Below are positions 8,558 to 17,354 of a DNA stretch of 51,998 nt, one piece after another (the first letter of the stretch is position 1; each line of letters starts with the position of its first letter). Made by a program: the position numbers and the translations under genes. Source of the stretch: Sphingomonas hylomeconis (GTDB lineage Bacteria > Pseudomonadota > Alphaproteobacteria > Sphingomonadales > Sphingomonadaceae); NCBI RefSeq assembly GCF_025370105.1, contig NZ_JANQBK010000016.1, positions 1 to 51,998 of the forward strand, written 5' to 3'. A model generated the notes under the pieces. The model saw only the letters and a program-made list of their open reading frames with translations. It was not told the origin of the DNA and did not search any database.

Positions 8558-8734
8558 ATGCAGAAGATTCGTAACTTCATCAAGAATTCCAAGGGCGCGA
8601 CCGCAATCGAGTACGGCCTGATCGCCGCACTGATTGCCGTCGCCGCCATCGCAGCAATGCAGGGCCTGGGCAACCAGCTCAAGACCACGTTCGGCACCGT
8701 GACGACGAGCATGGGCGGTAAGGCTGCAACGTAA
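8558..8734 (+). CDS. Flp family type IVb pilin (second copy)
   Basis: The protein is 58 residues from ATG 8558. It reads MQKIRNFIKNSKGATAIEYG and then LIAALIAVAAIAAMQGLG, the classical Flp pilin with processing between Gly13 and Ala14. The basic leader and Glu at mature position 5 are intact. It follows the first pilin by 118 bases and ends before a strong terminator. The spacing and separate leader suggest its own promoter. It matches typical sphingomonad major pilins more closely than the first copy does. Confidence 0.93.
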   Translation: MQKIRNFIKNSKGATAIEYGLIAALIAVAAIAAMQGLGNQLKTTFGTVTTSMGGKAAT

Positions 8735-8755
8735 GAGCCACGCTGCAAATCGACG

Positions 8756-8788
8756 AAAGGCGGCGAAATTTGGTTTCGCCGCCTTTTT
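8756..8788 (+). terminator. Rho-independent terminator after flp pilins
   Basis: A 13-bp perfect stem AAAGGCGGCGAAA (8756-8768) pairs with TTTCGCCGCCTTT (8774-8786) around a 5-base loop and ends in a T-run. It is the most canonical intrinsic terminator in the window and, being A/T-flanked on both sides, could also stop accA transcription from the other strand. Confidence 0.9.
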
Positions 8789-8826
8789 CGTGCCCGCCCC
8801 CGGGGGCCGCGCTTAAGATGTGTGGA

Positions 8827-9774
8827 TTACAGCCGGCCCATCGCGAGGAATTTGGCGCGCCGGTCGCGACGTAGCTCGGCCGGCCCCATATTGCCCATCC
8901 CGCCGAGCGCGTCCTGCAGCGCATCGCCGAGGCTGGCGATTGCCAGCGCCGGATCGCGATGCGCGCCACCCAGCGGTTCGGGCACGATCGTGTCGATCAC
9001 GCCGAGCCCCTTCAGATCCTGCGCGGTGACCTTCATCGCTTCTGCCGCATCCGGCGCCTTGTCGGCGGTGCGCCACAGGATCGAGGCGCAGCCCTCGGGC
9101 GAGATCACCGAATAGACGGCATGCTCGAACATCAGCACCTTGTTGCCCGCCGCCAGCGCGATCGCGCCGCCCGAGCCGCCCTCGCCGACCACCGCCGCGA
9201 TCATCGGCACGCCCAGCGACAGGCACATCTCGGTCGAGCGTGCGATCGCCTCGGCCTGGCCGCGCTCTTCCGCCTGCACGCCGGGAAACGCGCCCGACGT
9301 GTCGACCAGCGTCAATACCGGCAGGCCGAAGCGATCGGCGAGCTGCATCAGGCGGATCGCCTTGCGATAGCCTTCGGGCTTGCCCATGCCGAAATTGTGG
9401 CGCAGCCGGCTGGCCGTGTCGTCGCCCTTTTCATGGCCGATCACCATCACGCGCGTGCCGCGGAACTGCGCGAAACCACCGACGATCGCCTGATCATCGC
9501 CGAACGCACGATCGCCCGCCAGCACGGTGAAATCGTCGAACAGACCGGCGACATAATGCTTGAAATGCGGTCGTTCGCCGTGCCGGGCGACCTGCGTCTT
9601 CTGCCACGGCGTCAGCCGGGCATAGGTGTCGCGCAACGCCTTGTCGGATTTCGCCTGCAGCTTGGCGATCTCCGCATCAATATCGACCGTGCCGTCGGCG
9701 GCGGTTTCGCGCAGTTCGTCGATCCGCCCCTGCAGGTCGGCGATCGGTTTTTCGAAATCGAGGAAGCTTGCCAT
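8827..9774 (-). CDS. accA: acetyl-CoA carboxylase carboxyltransferase subunit alpha
   Basis: The protein is 315 residues from ATG 9774, which starts [18 protein letters not shown] as AccA proteins do. It shows the conserved R-x4-DY-like N-terminal helices, '[16 protein letters not shown]', the [14 protein letters not shown] block, DTSGAFPG and the oxyanion-forming GEGGSGGA. With AccD (encoded near 44.4-45.3 kb here) it forms the alpha2-beta2 transferase that moves CO2 from biotin to acetyl-CoA in fatty acid synthesis. It lies 10 bases after xerD, so the two are probably co-transcribed. Confidence 0.96.
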   Translation of the reverse strand: MASFLDFEKPIADLQGRIDELRETAADGTVDIDAEIAKLQAKSDKALRDTYARLTPWQKTQVARHGERPHFKHYVAGLFDDFTVLAGDRAFGDDQAIVGGFAQFRGTRVMVIGHEKGDDTASRLRHNFGMGKPEGYRKAIRLMQLADRFGLPVLTLVDTSGAFPGVQAEERGQAEAIARSTEMCLSLGVPMIAAVVGEGGSGGAIALAAGNKVLMFEHAVYSVISPEGCASILWRTADKAPDAAEAMKVTAQDLKGLGVIDTIVPEPLGGAHRDPALAIASLGDALQDALGGMGNMGPAELRRDRRAKFLAMGRL

Positions 9775-9784
9775 GGCCGGGCGG

Positions 9785-10714
9785 TTAAGGCCCCCGCCGC
9801 TTGCCGTCAATTGAAGCAGTGTTCGCCTGGTCGGTCAGCGGGTGGCGGCTGTTGACCAGGTCGACCAGCCGCGCGCTGTCGACATGGGTATAGATTTCGG
9901 TCGTCGCGATGTCGGCATGGCCGAGCATTGCCTGCAACGCGCGCAGATCTGCCCCGCCTTCCAGCAGATGCGTTGCGAAGGCATGGCGCAGCACGTGCGG
10001 GCTGACCCGCTCGGGCGGTATCCCCGCTTCCGCCGCCAAGCCCTTCAGCAACTGATACAGCCGCACGCGTGACAGATGCGCCTTCCCCGAGGGGAACAGC
10101 CAGGCGCGCTCGGCCGCGACCTGCGTGCGCCACGCCGCGACCGCCGCCCGCGCGCGGTCCGAAATCGGCACCAGCCGCTCGCGCCCGCCCTTGCCGCGCA
10201 GGATCAGATAGGGCCGGTCGGGCGCGATCGCATTGCGCGGCAGCGAGACCAGTTCGGTGGCGCGCAGGCCCGAGCCGTAGAGCAGTTCGACCAGCGCTGC
10301 GAGCCGGAGGTCGTTCGGATCGCGCGGATCGCGGGCGATCCGCGCCGCGATCGCAGCGAACAGCCGGTCGACGTCGCCATGATCAAGCGTCTTGGGCAGC
10401 GCGCGTTGCGCCCCCGGTCGCGGCAATGCGCTGCCGGGATCGTCGCGCCGCAATCCCTCGTCGGCCAGGAACGCGAAGAACCGCCGGAGCGCGGCCGATT
10501 TCCGCGCCACACTGGCGCGCGACAACGTCGCCCAATGCGCACCCAGCCGCGACAATTCGACGACCGACGCCGCAGCCAGCCGACGTTCGAGAAAGTCGGA
10601 CGCCAAGGACAGGTCGCTGCGATAGGCCGCGATCGTGTTCTTCGCTGCCCCCGCCTCGGCCGCCATCATCTCCAGAAACCGTTCGATCAGGACATGATCG
10701 GGATGCTCGCTCAA
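9785..10714 (-). CDS. xerD: site-specific tyrosine recombinase XerD
   Basis: The protein is 309 residues from TTG 10714, the usual XerD length. The N-terminal core-binding domain ([20 protein letters not shown]) leads into the catalytic domain. The catalytic residues are visible: Arg in [11 protein letters not shown]-x-x-R in [14 protein letters not shown], His in LGHADIATT and the Tyr nucleophile in EIYTHVD. XerD with XerC resolves chromosome dimers at dif. The TTG start overlaps the stop of the upstream gene (TTGA), indicating translational coupling. A much longer frame in the same phase is antisense-like noise within the upstream gene. Confidence 0.94.
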   Translation of the reverse strand: MSEHPDHVLIERFLEMMAAEAGAAKNTIAAYRSDLSLASDFLERRLAAASVVELSRLGAHWATLSRASVARKSAALRRFFAFLADEGLRRDDPGSALPRPGAQRALPKTLDHGDVDRLFAAIAARIARDPRDPNDLRLAALVELLYGSGLRATELVSLPRNAIAPDRPYLILRGKGGRERLVPISDRARAAVAAWRTQVAAERAWLFPSGKAHLSRVRLYQLLKGLAAEAGIPPERVSPHVLRHAFATHLLEGGADLRALQAMLGHADIATTEIYTHVDSARLVDLVNSRHPLTDQANTASIDGKRRGP

Positions 10715-12516
10715 AGCCGCGCGATCGCCTCGGTGGCGATCATCCGCGCCTGGCCGCCCAGCCCCACCAGCCTGAGCGCGTTGCACACGCGGTACAATAC
10801 TTCGGGCGGCACGCCGCGCCAGTCGCTGGTCTGCATGCCGATTGCGGCCAGCACGATCACCAGCCCCGGCTGGTTCGCCCGCGCGGCGCGATCGATCGCC
10901 CGCGTCCAGCCATTCTCCGTACCGATCGGCACGTCGAGCGATCCCGCCGCGCTCGATGCCTCGCCCGGGCTCATGCGCCCCAGCCCGGCCATCCCGGCGA
11001 AGAACAGCTTCTCCTTCAGCGTCGCATTGTCCCCGGCCGGCGCATAATCGTTGATGTCCCCCGCACGATAGCGTCGCGACACCTCGGGATCGGCCAACGC
11101 AAGCATTGCCCAGGCGTCGCTGCCCGCGGTCGCGCGCGATTGCCAGCGTAGCGCGGTGCGATCCAGCCCAGCGCTGAGCATGGAGGCGACCAGACGGTTC
11201 ATGTCCACTTCCTGCGTATCCGTCGGCAGGCGCGCCGCCGCACGGGCGGTCAGGATCATCCGTGCATACCGCGCATCCGGCGTCTTGCCTTCGCCCCACA
11301 AGCCGGCCAGCGCGGCCACGCGTTCGCCCCGCGTCGCCGCATTATAGGCCGTGCGCAGATCGCGCCCGACCGCATATTCCGCGCGCGCCTGATCGTCTTC
11401 GCCGTCGATCGCGCCATAGAGATCGACCAACGCGGCATTGGACAGCACGCCGCGCACCGCCGCATATTCGGCCGGCGCGATCCGCTGCCGCACCTCCAGC
11501 ATGGGGGACAGTGCCCGCCAGGATTGCACCTGCGGCCCCGCGGTCTGCACCATCGCATCGGGAATCTCGGTGCCGCTTGCCGTCGCCAGGCCATAGCGCC
11601 ACGCGGTCAACTGATCGACGCCGTCCCATTCGATCGTGATCGCCTGCCGCCCGCTCGCCCCCATGCCAGCGACCTTGCGCGCCAGCAGCATGTCGACGCC
11701 ACGTGCCACGCCCTGCTTTTCGAGTGTCTTGAGGATCGGTGCGGCGGCCTCGCCGCCAAGCCCCGTGCAGATTCCGCGCGCGATAACCCAGCCACGCTCC
11801 TGCGCCGCGTCGGCACTGCCGACCAGCGGACACAATTGCCCGGGATCGCCTGTCGCCAGCGCGGTCTGCATCGCCACTTGGTAGAGCTTGGGCGTGTAAT
11901 TGTCCGAATCGACCGCCTGCACCACGGCACGCGCCGCCACTGCCTCGCCCATCCGCACAAGCAGCCAGGCCCGTTCTGCGGCAAAGTCGGCCCCGCCGAC
12001 GCGCGCCGGCGTATCGATTCGCGATACCAGCGTGCGCCGCAGCGCGATCGACAGCCAGCGCGACGCGATCGGCGCGTTCAGCCGGCGCATCAGCGTCTCA
12101 AGATAGATGCCGTCGACACCGCGAAACGCGTCCGGCCCCAGCGCGCCGTCCGCCGGCCCGGCCACGCCCACCGTGGCGAGCGAGCGCCGGGCATAATCGG
12201 GCATTTCATAGCGCTGGGCCTGCGCGGCCTGCGCCGCCGCCAGCGCCGCCATGGCGGCGGGATCGAGCGGAGTCGGCGTCGGGCTGGGCACGGGCTGCGG
12301 CGTCGCTGGCAGCCCCAGCGTCGACGGACTGAGCGTCAGGCCCGGCCCCGATGCGGGCGTCGCACGCGGACGCGGCGGTGCGCCCGACGGCGCGACCGGC
12401 TCGTCGAAGCCCGGCGGCAGCAGCGATTCGGGGCTGTCCTGTCCCAGCGCCATGCCGGCGCCGAACAGGCAGACGGCCAGCGCGCCGAGCGCGACCTTAG
12501 TTCGAGAGATTCGCAA
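10711..12516 (-). CDS. secreted protein of unknown function, alpha-helical repeats
   Basis: I do not recognise a named family. From TTG 12516 the protein is 601 residues with a clear signal peptide (MRISRTKVALGALAVCLFGA, cleavage near ALG|QD). Residues ~30-90 are Pro/Ala/Thr-rich and probably disordered. The remainder is rich in Ala/Leu helices with the look of TPR- or HEAT-like repeats. It is predicted periplasmic. The gene precedes xerD and overlaps its start by 4 bases. ATG 12555 would give 614 residues but has no ribosome-binding site and spoils the signal peptide. Its start lies inside the end of the small membrane-protein gene (20-base overlap). Similar genes precede xerD in other sphingomonads (from memory). 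Confidence 0.75.
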   Translation of the reverse strand: MRISRTKVALGALAVCLFGAGMALGQDSPESLLPPGFDEPVAPSGAPPRPRATPASGPGLTLSPSTLGLPATPQPVPSPTPTPLDPAAMAALAAAQAAQAQRYEMPDYARRSLATVGVAGPADGALGPDAFRGVDGIYLETLMRRLNAPIASRWLSIALRRTLVSRIDTPARVGGADFAAERAWLLVRMGEAVAARAVVQAVDSDNYTPKLYQVAMQTALATGDPGQLCPLVGSADAAQERGWVIARGICTGLGGEAAAPILKTLEKQGVARGVDMLLARKVAGMGASGRQAITIEWDGVDQLTAWRYGLATASGTEIPDAMVQTAGPQVQSWRALSPMLEVRQRIAPAEYAAVRGVLSNAALVDLYGAIDGEDDQARAEYAVGRDLRTAYNAATRGERVAALAGLWGEGKTPDARYARMILTARAAARLPTDTQEVDMNRLVASMLSAGLDRTALRWQSRATAGSDAWAMLALADPEVSRRYRAGDINDYAPAGDNATLKEKLFFAGMAGLGRMSPGEASSAAGSLDVPIGTENGWTRAIDRAARANQPGLVIVLAAIGMQTSDWRGVPPEVLYRVCNALRLVGLGGQARMIATEAIARL

Positions 12517-12634
12517 GCGGCACCGCTTTCTCGACGCGGACCGGAGGCTTTTCATGGGCCATGCCGGACAGGACGAACAGCCCGCCCACCACGAGAACCA
12601 CGACGACGATAAGCGTAACCACCAGACGAGACAT
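12497..12634 (-). CDS. 45-residue single-span membrane protein
   Basis: This small gene runs from ATG 12634 to TAA at 12497-12499. The product has a Val/Leu-rich membrane span directly at the N-terminus (MSRLVVTLIVVVVLVVGGLF) followed by a short basic and acidic tail ending in ANLSN. It reads in a different phase from the next gene and overlaps it by 20 bases, so the two are probably translationally coupled. The dense run of GTN/CTN codons fits a real membrane helix. Function unknown; it may be an inner-membrane partner of the secreted protein encoded downstream. Confidence 0.65.
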   Translation of the reverse strand: MSRLVVTLIVVVVLVVGGLFVLSGMAHEKPPVRVEKAVPLANLSN

Positions 12635-12717
12635 GAAAAACCCTGTGCGAACAAATGTGGATGCGGCGGCAGACGCCTTTTGCCGCAGACGCAGGGTCGC
12701 TGTATAGCCCGCCCGCC

Positions 12718-13293
12718 ATGTTGCAAAGCCACCATCCAGACGATCCGCCGCACGATCCGGCCAAGGGCCCGGTTTCCGCGGCCTATGCCGGCCGGCCGAT
12801 CGTGCTGATCGGGCTGATGGGCGCGGGCAAATCGACCGTGGGACGCCGCCTCGCCGCGCGCCTCCAGTTGCCCTTCGTCGACGCGGATACCGAGATCGAG
12901 GCCGCCGCCGGCATGTCGATCGCCGACATCTTCGAAAAATTCGGCGAAGCGCATTTCCGCGATGGCGAGCGCCGCGTGATCGCGCGGCTGATCGATGGCA
13001 CCCCCAAGGTGATCGCCACCGGCGGCGGCGCGTTTATTCACGAAGGCACGCGCGCGCTGATTCTCGATCAGGCGCTGGCGATCTGGCTCGATGCCGATAC
13101 CGCGATCCTGGCCGATCGCGTCAAGCGGCGCGACACGCGTCCGCTGCTGCGCGGCAAGGACCCCCGTGCCGTGCTGATGGAGCTCGCCCGCGTGCGCAAC
13201 CCGATCTATGCGCTCGCCCCGATTCGCGTCGCCAGCCACCATGCGCCGCACGAACATACCGTTTCCCAGATTCTGAAGGCGCTTGGCCTATGA
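12718..13293 (+). CDS. aroK: shikimate kinase
   Basis: The protein is 191 residues from ATG 12718, slightly longer than usual because of a ~24-residue polar N-terminal tail (His/Pro/Asp-rich). It has the Walker A loop GLMGAGKST (residues 32-40), the shikimate-binding Asp in FVDADTEIE, the R-x-x-E region FRDGERRVI, GGGAF and the lid RDTRPLL. It phosphorylates shikimate in aromatic amino acid synthesis. Its stop overlaps the aroB start (ATGA), a very common aroK-aroB pair. The start region faces the divergent small membrane-protein gene across about 80 bases. Confidence 0.96.
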   Translation: MLQSHHPDDPPHDPAKGPVSAAYAGRPIVLIGLMGAGKSTVGRRLAARLQLPFVDADTEIEAAAGMSIADIFEKFGEAHFRDGERRVIARLIDGTPKVIATGGGAFIHEGTRALILDQALAIWLDADTAILADRVKRRDTRPLLRGKDPRAVLMELARVRNPIYALAPIRVASHHAPHEHTVSQILKALGL

Positions 13294-14390
13294 CCGTCAT
13301 TCCCGTCTCGCTCGGCGCGCGCAGCTATGACGTCATCGTCGAGAACGGGCTGCTCGCGCGCGCCGGCGACCATCTCGCGCCACTGTCGCGCGGCCGCACG
13401 ATGGTGATCGTCACGGACGAGAATGTCCGCCCGCACCTCGCTACGCTGCAGGCGTCGCTTGCCGCCGCCGTGGTGCAGAGCGAGGCGATCGTGCTGCCGC
13501 CGGGTGAGAGCAGCAAGAGCTGGGCGATGCTGGAGACGCTCACCGATCGCTTGCTGGACTTGGGTGTCGAGCGGGGCGATCACGTCGTTGCCTTGGGCGG
13601 CGGGGTGATCGGCGATCTGGTCGGCTTCGCCTGCGCGATCCTCAAGCGCGGCTGCGGCTTCGTGCAGGTTCCCACTACCCTGCTCGCGCAGGTCGATAGC
13701 TCGGTCGGCGGCAAGACGGCGATCAACTCAAAGGCCGGCAAGAATCTGGTCGGCGCGTTCCACCAGCCCGCGCTCGTGCTGGTCGATCCCACCACGCTCG
13801 ATACGCTGCCTGCGCGACAGGTCCGTGCCGGCTATGCCGAAGTGGTGAAATACGGCCTGATCGACGATCCCGCATTCTTCGCCTGGTGCGAATCGAACGC
13901 CGCCGCGCTGATTGCCGGCGACGCCGACGCGCGCAGCTGTGCCATCAGCCACAGCATCGCCGCCAAGGCGCGCATCGTCGGGGAGGATGAATTCGAGACC
14001 AAGGGCCGCCGCGCGCTGCTCAACCTCGGCCATACGTTCGGCCACGCACTGGAGGCGGAAGCCGGCTTTTCCGATACGCTGCTCCACGGCGAAGGCGTCG
14101 CCGCCGGCATGGCGCTGGCCTACGGCTTTTCCGCCGCGCAAGGCATCGCCCCACCCGCCGACGCCGAACGCGTCCGCACGCACCTGGCGGCGATCGGCCT
14201 GCCCAACGGACTCGCCGCAGTGCGCAGCACGCAAAGCGGCCACGAACTTGTCGCGCACATGATGCACGACAAGAAGATGAATGCCGGCACCCTCCCCTTC
14301 CTGCTCGCGCGCGGGATCGGCGAGACCTACGTCGACAAGACGGTCGATCTGGCGAAGGTCACCGCGTTCCTCGACGCGCAGCCGCGGTAA
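13290..14390 (+). CDS. aroB: 3-dehydroquinate synthase
   Basis: The protein is 366 residues, the family's usual size. Recognisable features are the NAD-binding [12 protein letters not shown], the [17 protein letters not shown] block, [10 protein letters not shown], the metal ligands Glu in GYAEVVKYG and the His residues in [12 protein letters not shown] and LLHGEGVA. It converts DAHP to 3-dehydroquinate, the second step of the shikimate pathway. It is coupled to aroK by a 4-base overlap, and its stop overlaps the start of the DUF2256 gene (TAATG). Confidence 0.97.
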   Translation: MTVIPVSLGARSYDVIVENGLLARAGDHLAPLSRGRTMVIVTDENVRPHLATLQASLAAAVVQSEAIVLPPGESSKSWAMLETLTDRLLDLGVERGDHVVALGGGVIGDLVGFACAILKRGCGFVQVPTTLLAQVDSSVGGKTAINSKAGKNLVGAFHQPALVLVDPTTLDTLPARQVRAGYAEVVKYGLIDDPAFFAWCESNAAALIAGDADARSCAISHSIAAKARIVGEDEFETKGRRALLNLGHTFGHALEAEAGFSDTLLHGEGVAAGMALAYGFSAAQGIAPPADAERVRTHLAAIGLPNGLAAVRSTQSGHELVAHMMHDKKMNAGTLPFLLARGIGETYVDKTVDLAKVTAFLDAQPR

Positions 14391-14539
14391 TGCCGCGGGG
14401 CGTTGCCAAAGCCGACCTCCCGAGCAAGACCTGCCCGGTCTGCCAGCGCCCGTTCGCCTGGCGCAAGAAGTGGGAACGCGACTGGGACAGCGTGATCTAC
14501 TGCTCCGAACGCTGTCGCCGCACCAAGGCCGAGAAATAA
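14390..14539 (+). CDS. DUF2256 family small zinc-binding-like protein
   Basis: This 49-residue gene begins at ATG 14390, sharing one base with the aroB stop. It shows the DUF2256 pattern: [20 protein letters not shown], then [10 protein letters not shown], with four cysteines (CxxC and C-x3-C) that could hold a zinc ion, and a basic tail. The family is widespread in proteobacteria and cyanobacteria and has no assigned function. The tight coupling to aroB suggests it is co-expressed with the shikimate genes. Confidence 0.88.
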   Translation: MPRGVAKADLPSKTCPVCQRPFAWRKKWERDWDSVIYCSERCRRTKAEK

Positions 14540-14610
14540 CCACCGCCTTGGTGGAAACGGGCTCCGCTCCGCGCGTTAAGGCCGGCCCTTCCCCATCAAA
14601 GGACCGCCCC

Positions 14611-14793
14611 ATGGCCAAGGCACTCTCCCGCTTCACGATCGAGCCCGCCGACGACGGCTACACGCTGCACATCGAGGATGATGCCGGCGAGACGCTCGAG
14701 CTTACCGCGACCGCCGAGCAGCTCGATATCATCGCGGAGGCGATCGAAGACCAGCTCGAGGAAGATGTCGAGGAAATCGACGTCGCCGAATGA
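14611..14793 (+). CDS. small acidic protein of unknown function
   Basis: The protein is 60 residues and strongly acidic (about a third Asp/Glu, ending EEDVEEIDVAE). It begins MAKALSRFTIEPADDGYTLH, with a ribosome-binding site AAAGGA 10 bases upstream. Two beta-strand-like stretches are followed by a helix. Similar short proteins are found in other sphingomonads, but I know of no function. It ends before a strong hairpin. Confidence 0.7.
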   Translation: MAKALSRFTIEPADDGYTLHIEDDAGETLELTATAEQLDIIAEAIEDQLEEDVEEIDVAE

Positions 14794-14800
14794 CCGAATA

Positions 14801-14822
14801 CGCCCCGGCTTGGGCCGGGGCG
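14801..14822. terminator. hairpin between convergent genes
   Basis: A 9-bp GC stem (CGCCCCGGC 14801-14809 with 14814-14822) and TTGG loop sit between the small acidic gene and the DUF423 gene. No U-tract follows. Confidence 0.6.
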
Positions 14823-14827
14823 CCTTC

Positions 14828-15157
14828 TCAGCGCGTTGCCGTCCAGGCGAGCCACAGCCAGCCCGCAATCAGCAGCGCCCCGCCGATCGGCGTCACCGCC
14901 CCCAGCCAGCGCGGCAGTCCCAGCGCCATCAGATACAACGTTCCGGCAAAGATCAGCCCGCCGATCAGGAACAGCCATGCCGGTCCCCGGGCATCCAGCC
15001 GCAGCACCGCCAGCGCCGCCACCGCATGCAGCAGCTGATACTGTGCGCCGGTCTTGAGCCACTCGACCGCCGCCCCGCTCGCGCCATGCGCGCCGAACGC
15101 CCCCGCCCCCACCGCCAGCGCTCCTGACAGCGCGGCCACCAGCACGATCCAGTTCAC
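14828..15157 (-). CDS. DUF423 family inner membrane protein
   Basis: The protein is 109 residues with four membrane spans. It carries the DUF423 marks AGAFGAHG near the N-terminus, QYQLLHAVAALAVL and the 'GGLIFAGTLYLMAL' segment, and ends with TPIGGALLIAGWLWLAW. Function is unknown for the family (YgdD in E. coli). The start overlaps the stop of the antiporter gene by 4 bases (ATGA), making it the last gene of the antiporter operon. Confidence 0.92.
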   Translation of the reverse strand: MNWIVLVAALSGALAVGAGAFGAHGASGAAVEWLKTGAQYQLLHAVAALAVLRLDARGPAWLFLIGGLIFAGTLYLMALGLPRWLGAVTPIGGALLIAGWLWLAWTATR

Positions 15158-16917
15158 GTCGCTTGCTCCAGATCGGGTCGCTTGTCCTGCGTGAGGATCT
15201 GGTCGCGCGCCGCGCGCAGATCGCCGGCTTCATGCTGAATTTTCAGACGCTCCTTGTCGCGCGCGCGGTAATGCTCCTCGCTGCGATTGATCTCGCCCTC
15301 GTCGATGCCGATCCCGCGCATTGCGATCCGCGCCATCTTCACCGCCGATTCCAGCACCTCGCGCACCACGCCATCGGCGTGCGAATCCTTAAGCTTGAGC
15401 AGAGCGCGCCGATCGAACGCGCGGACGAAAATCTTTGCCTTCGGAAACGCCTCGTGCACCCCGTCGATCAGTTCCGCGCTCAGCTGATCGCCATCGATGC
15501 AGAACATGATCAGTTCAGCCTCGGCCGCGCCCGCCTGGCGCAGCAGGTCCATGCGCGTGCCATCGCCGTAATAGACCTTCGCGCCGAATCCCTGGGCGAT
15601 ATCGATCATCTCGATATCGGTATCGATCAGCGTCACCGGCACGCCCTGCGCGATCAGCATCTGCGCGACGGTCTGGCCGAACCGCCCATAACCGACGATC
15701 AGCGCGTTCGCGCCGTCCGCCATCGGCCCTTCGCGATCGCTGCTGTCGATCGGCTCGGCGCGAATCCGGCTGGTGATCATCATCAGGAACGGCGTCGTCG
15801 CCATCGACAGCGTGACGATCGCGCCGAACAGGCTGGCCGCCTGCGGCTCGATCAACAGCGCATTCTGCGCCTGCGCGAACAGCACGAAGCCGAACTCGCC
15901 GCCCTGGCTGAGCAGCAGGCCGAGCGCGAGTGCGCCACGCCACTTCATCTTGAAGGCCATCGCGATGCCGAAGATGATCAGCGCCTTGGTCGTGATCAAC
16001 GCCAGCGCCATGCCGACGACGAACAACGGCCGATCGGCGATCGCGCCGAGATCCAGCATCATGCCGACCGCGAGGAAGAACAGGCCGAGCAGGATCGACC
16101 GGAACGGCTCGACATCCGCCTCGAGCTCATGCCGGTAGGGGCTGTCCGCCAGCATCACGCCGGCGACGAACGCGCCGAGCGCGGTCGACAGGCCGAGCGA
16201 TTCCATGATCGCCGCGCTCGCGATCACCGTGAACAGGCCCGCGAACACGAACATCTCGCGCTCGCCCATATTGCCGATGATGCGGAACAGCGGGCGCAAG
16301 ATGAAGCGCCCGGCCAGGATCAGCCCGACGATCGCGATCACGGTATAGATGAACAGCAGCCAGCCCGGGGGCCCGGCGGCATCGGCCGGATTGCGTGACA
16401 TCACCGCGACGATCGTGATCAGCGGCACGATCGACAGATCTTGGAACAGCAGGATCGAGAAGGCCCGCTCGCCGAACGGCGTGCGCATGCGCCCGGCCGA
16501 TTGCAGCATCGGCAGCACCTGCGCGGTGGAGGACAATGCCAGTGGCAGGCCCAGCGCCAGCGCCGCGGCGATCGACGAGCGCGTCGCCGCCCACACGACC
16601 AGCGAGATCGCCACGCCGCACAGCACCACCTGCAGCGCACCGAGCCCGAAAATCTCCTGCTTCATCCGCCACAGGCGCGTGGGATTGAGCTCGAGCCCGA
16701 CGATGAACAGCAGCAGCGTGATACCGAGCTCCGCCACGCCGATCTTCGCCTCGGCATCGCCGACCAGTCCCAGTACGTGCGGCCCGACCACAGCGCCGGC
16801 GACGAGATAGCCCAAAGTCGCGCCGAGCCCCAGGCGCCGGAAGATCAGAACGAATACCAGGCCGAAGCCGAGCAGCATCACTGCATCGCGCAGCAGCGAG
16901 GTCGTTGCATGATCCAT
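15154..16917 (-). CDS. CPA2 family cation:proton antiporter (KefB/KefC-like)
   Basis: The protein is 587 residues. Residues 1-385 hold about twelve membrane spans of the Na+/H+ exchanger fold, with GLELNPTRLW, LALSSTAQVLPML and LSQGGEFGFVLF as family marks. A cytoplasmic TrkA-N/RCK domain follows (NALIVGYGRFGQTVAQML, GDGTRMDLLRQAG), which binds NAD(H) and gates the channel. A charged C-terminal tail ends it. KefB/C-type systems release K+ and protect from electrophiles, but the substrate cannot be fixed from sequence. The start shares one base with the stop of the scaffold gene (TGATG). Confidence 0.92.
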   Translation of the reverse strand: MDHATTSLLRDAVMLLGFGLVFVLIFRRLGLGATLGYLVAGAVVGPHVLGLVGDAEAKIGVAELGITLLLFIVGLELNPTRLWRMKQEIFGLGALQVVLCGVAISLVVWAATRSSIAAALALGLPLALSSTAQVLPMLQSAGRMRTPFGERAFSILLFQDLSIVPLITIVAVMSRNPADAAGPPGWLLFIYTVIAIVGLILAGRFILRPLFRIIGNMGEREMFVFAGLFTVIASAAIMESLGLSTALGAFVAGVMLADSPYRHELEADVEPFRSILLGLFFLAVGMMLDLGAIADRPLFVVGMALALITTKALIIFGIAMAFKMKWRGALALGLLLSQGGEFGFVLFAQAQNALLIEPQAASLFGAIVTLSMATTPFLMMITSRIRAEPIDSSDREGPMADGANALIVGYGRFGQTVAQMLIAQGVPVTLIDTDIEMIDIAQGFGAKVYYGDGTRMDLLRQAGAAEAELIMFCIDGDQLSAELIDGVHEAFPKAKIFVRAFDRRALLKLKDSHADGVVREVLESAVKMARIAMRGIGIDEGEINRSEEHYRARDKERLKIQHEAGDLRAARDQILTQDKRPDLEQAT

Positions 16918-17354
16918 CAGATCGTTTCCCGTGCGCTCTGCGCTTGTGCCGCCGCTTCCGCCGCCGCTTCGAACGCCAGGCGGATCGAGGCATGGCGCGC
17001 GCTATGCGGCAAGGCGGGCTGAAACAGATCGAAGCCCGCCCACGCGGGCAGGCCATCCTCTCCTGCCAGCCAGGCGGACAGCGCATCGCGCGCCGCGGCG
17101 AGTTCTTCGGGCGATTTGCCGATCACCTCGGCCGCCAGCAGCGAGGACGAGGCCTGCCCCAGCGCGCAGGCGCGCACCAGCATGCCGACCTCGCGCACTC
17201 GGCCGTCATCTCCGAGATTGATATCCACCGTCACCCGGCTGCCACAGATCGGCGAGCGCTTTTCCGACGAGCCCATCGGCTCGGCCAGTCTCGCCTGATG
17301 CGGGATGGTCGCGGCAAGCCGCAGGATCTCGGTATTGTAGAGGGGAGCGTTCAT
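16917..17354 (-). CDS. NifU/IscU-like iron-sulfur cluster assembly scaffold protein
   Basis: The protein is 145 residues of the IscU/SufU fold. The first two cluster cysteines are seen in SPICGSR and RACALGQASSS. The third position reads ARHAS, so a His is kept but the Cys is absent, and the Asp after the first Cys is replaced (CGS, not CGD). I recall the same pattern in other alphaproteobacterial members, so it is a subfamily trait rather than damage. Its role may be Fe-S handling distinct from SufBCD. It is coupled both to cvpA (4-base overlap) and to the antiporter gene. Confidence 0.85.
   Translation of the reverse strand: MNAPLYNTEILRLAATIPHQARLAEPMGSSEKRSPICGSRVTVDINLGDDGRVREVGMLVRACALGQASSSLLAAEVIGKSPEELAAARDALSAWLAGEDGLPAWAGFDLFQPALPHSARHASIRLAFEAAAEAAAQAQSARETI

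Noticed and set aside
10715..11299. Upstream extension of the XerD frame to 504 residues
   Set aside because: It lies within the preceding secreted-protein gene in another phase and has no recombinase homology; XerD length fits TTG 10714.
12517..13257. N-terminal extension of the minus-strand secreted-protein frame to 848 residues
   Set aside because: This part is antisense to aroK and lacks a signal peptide at its start; the real start is near 12516 or 12555.
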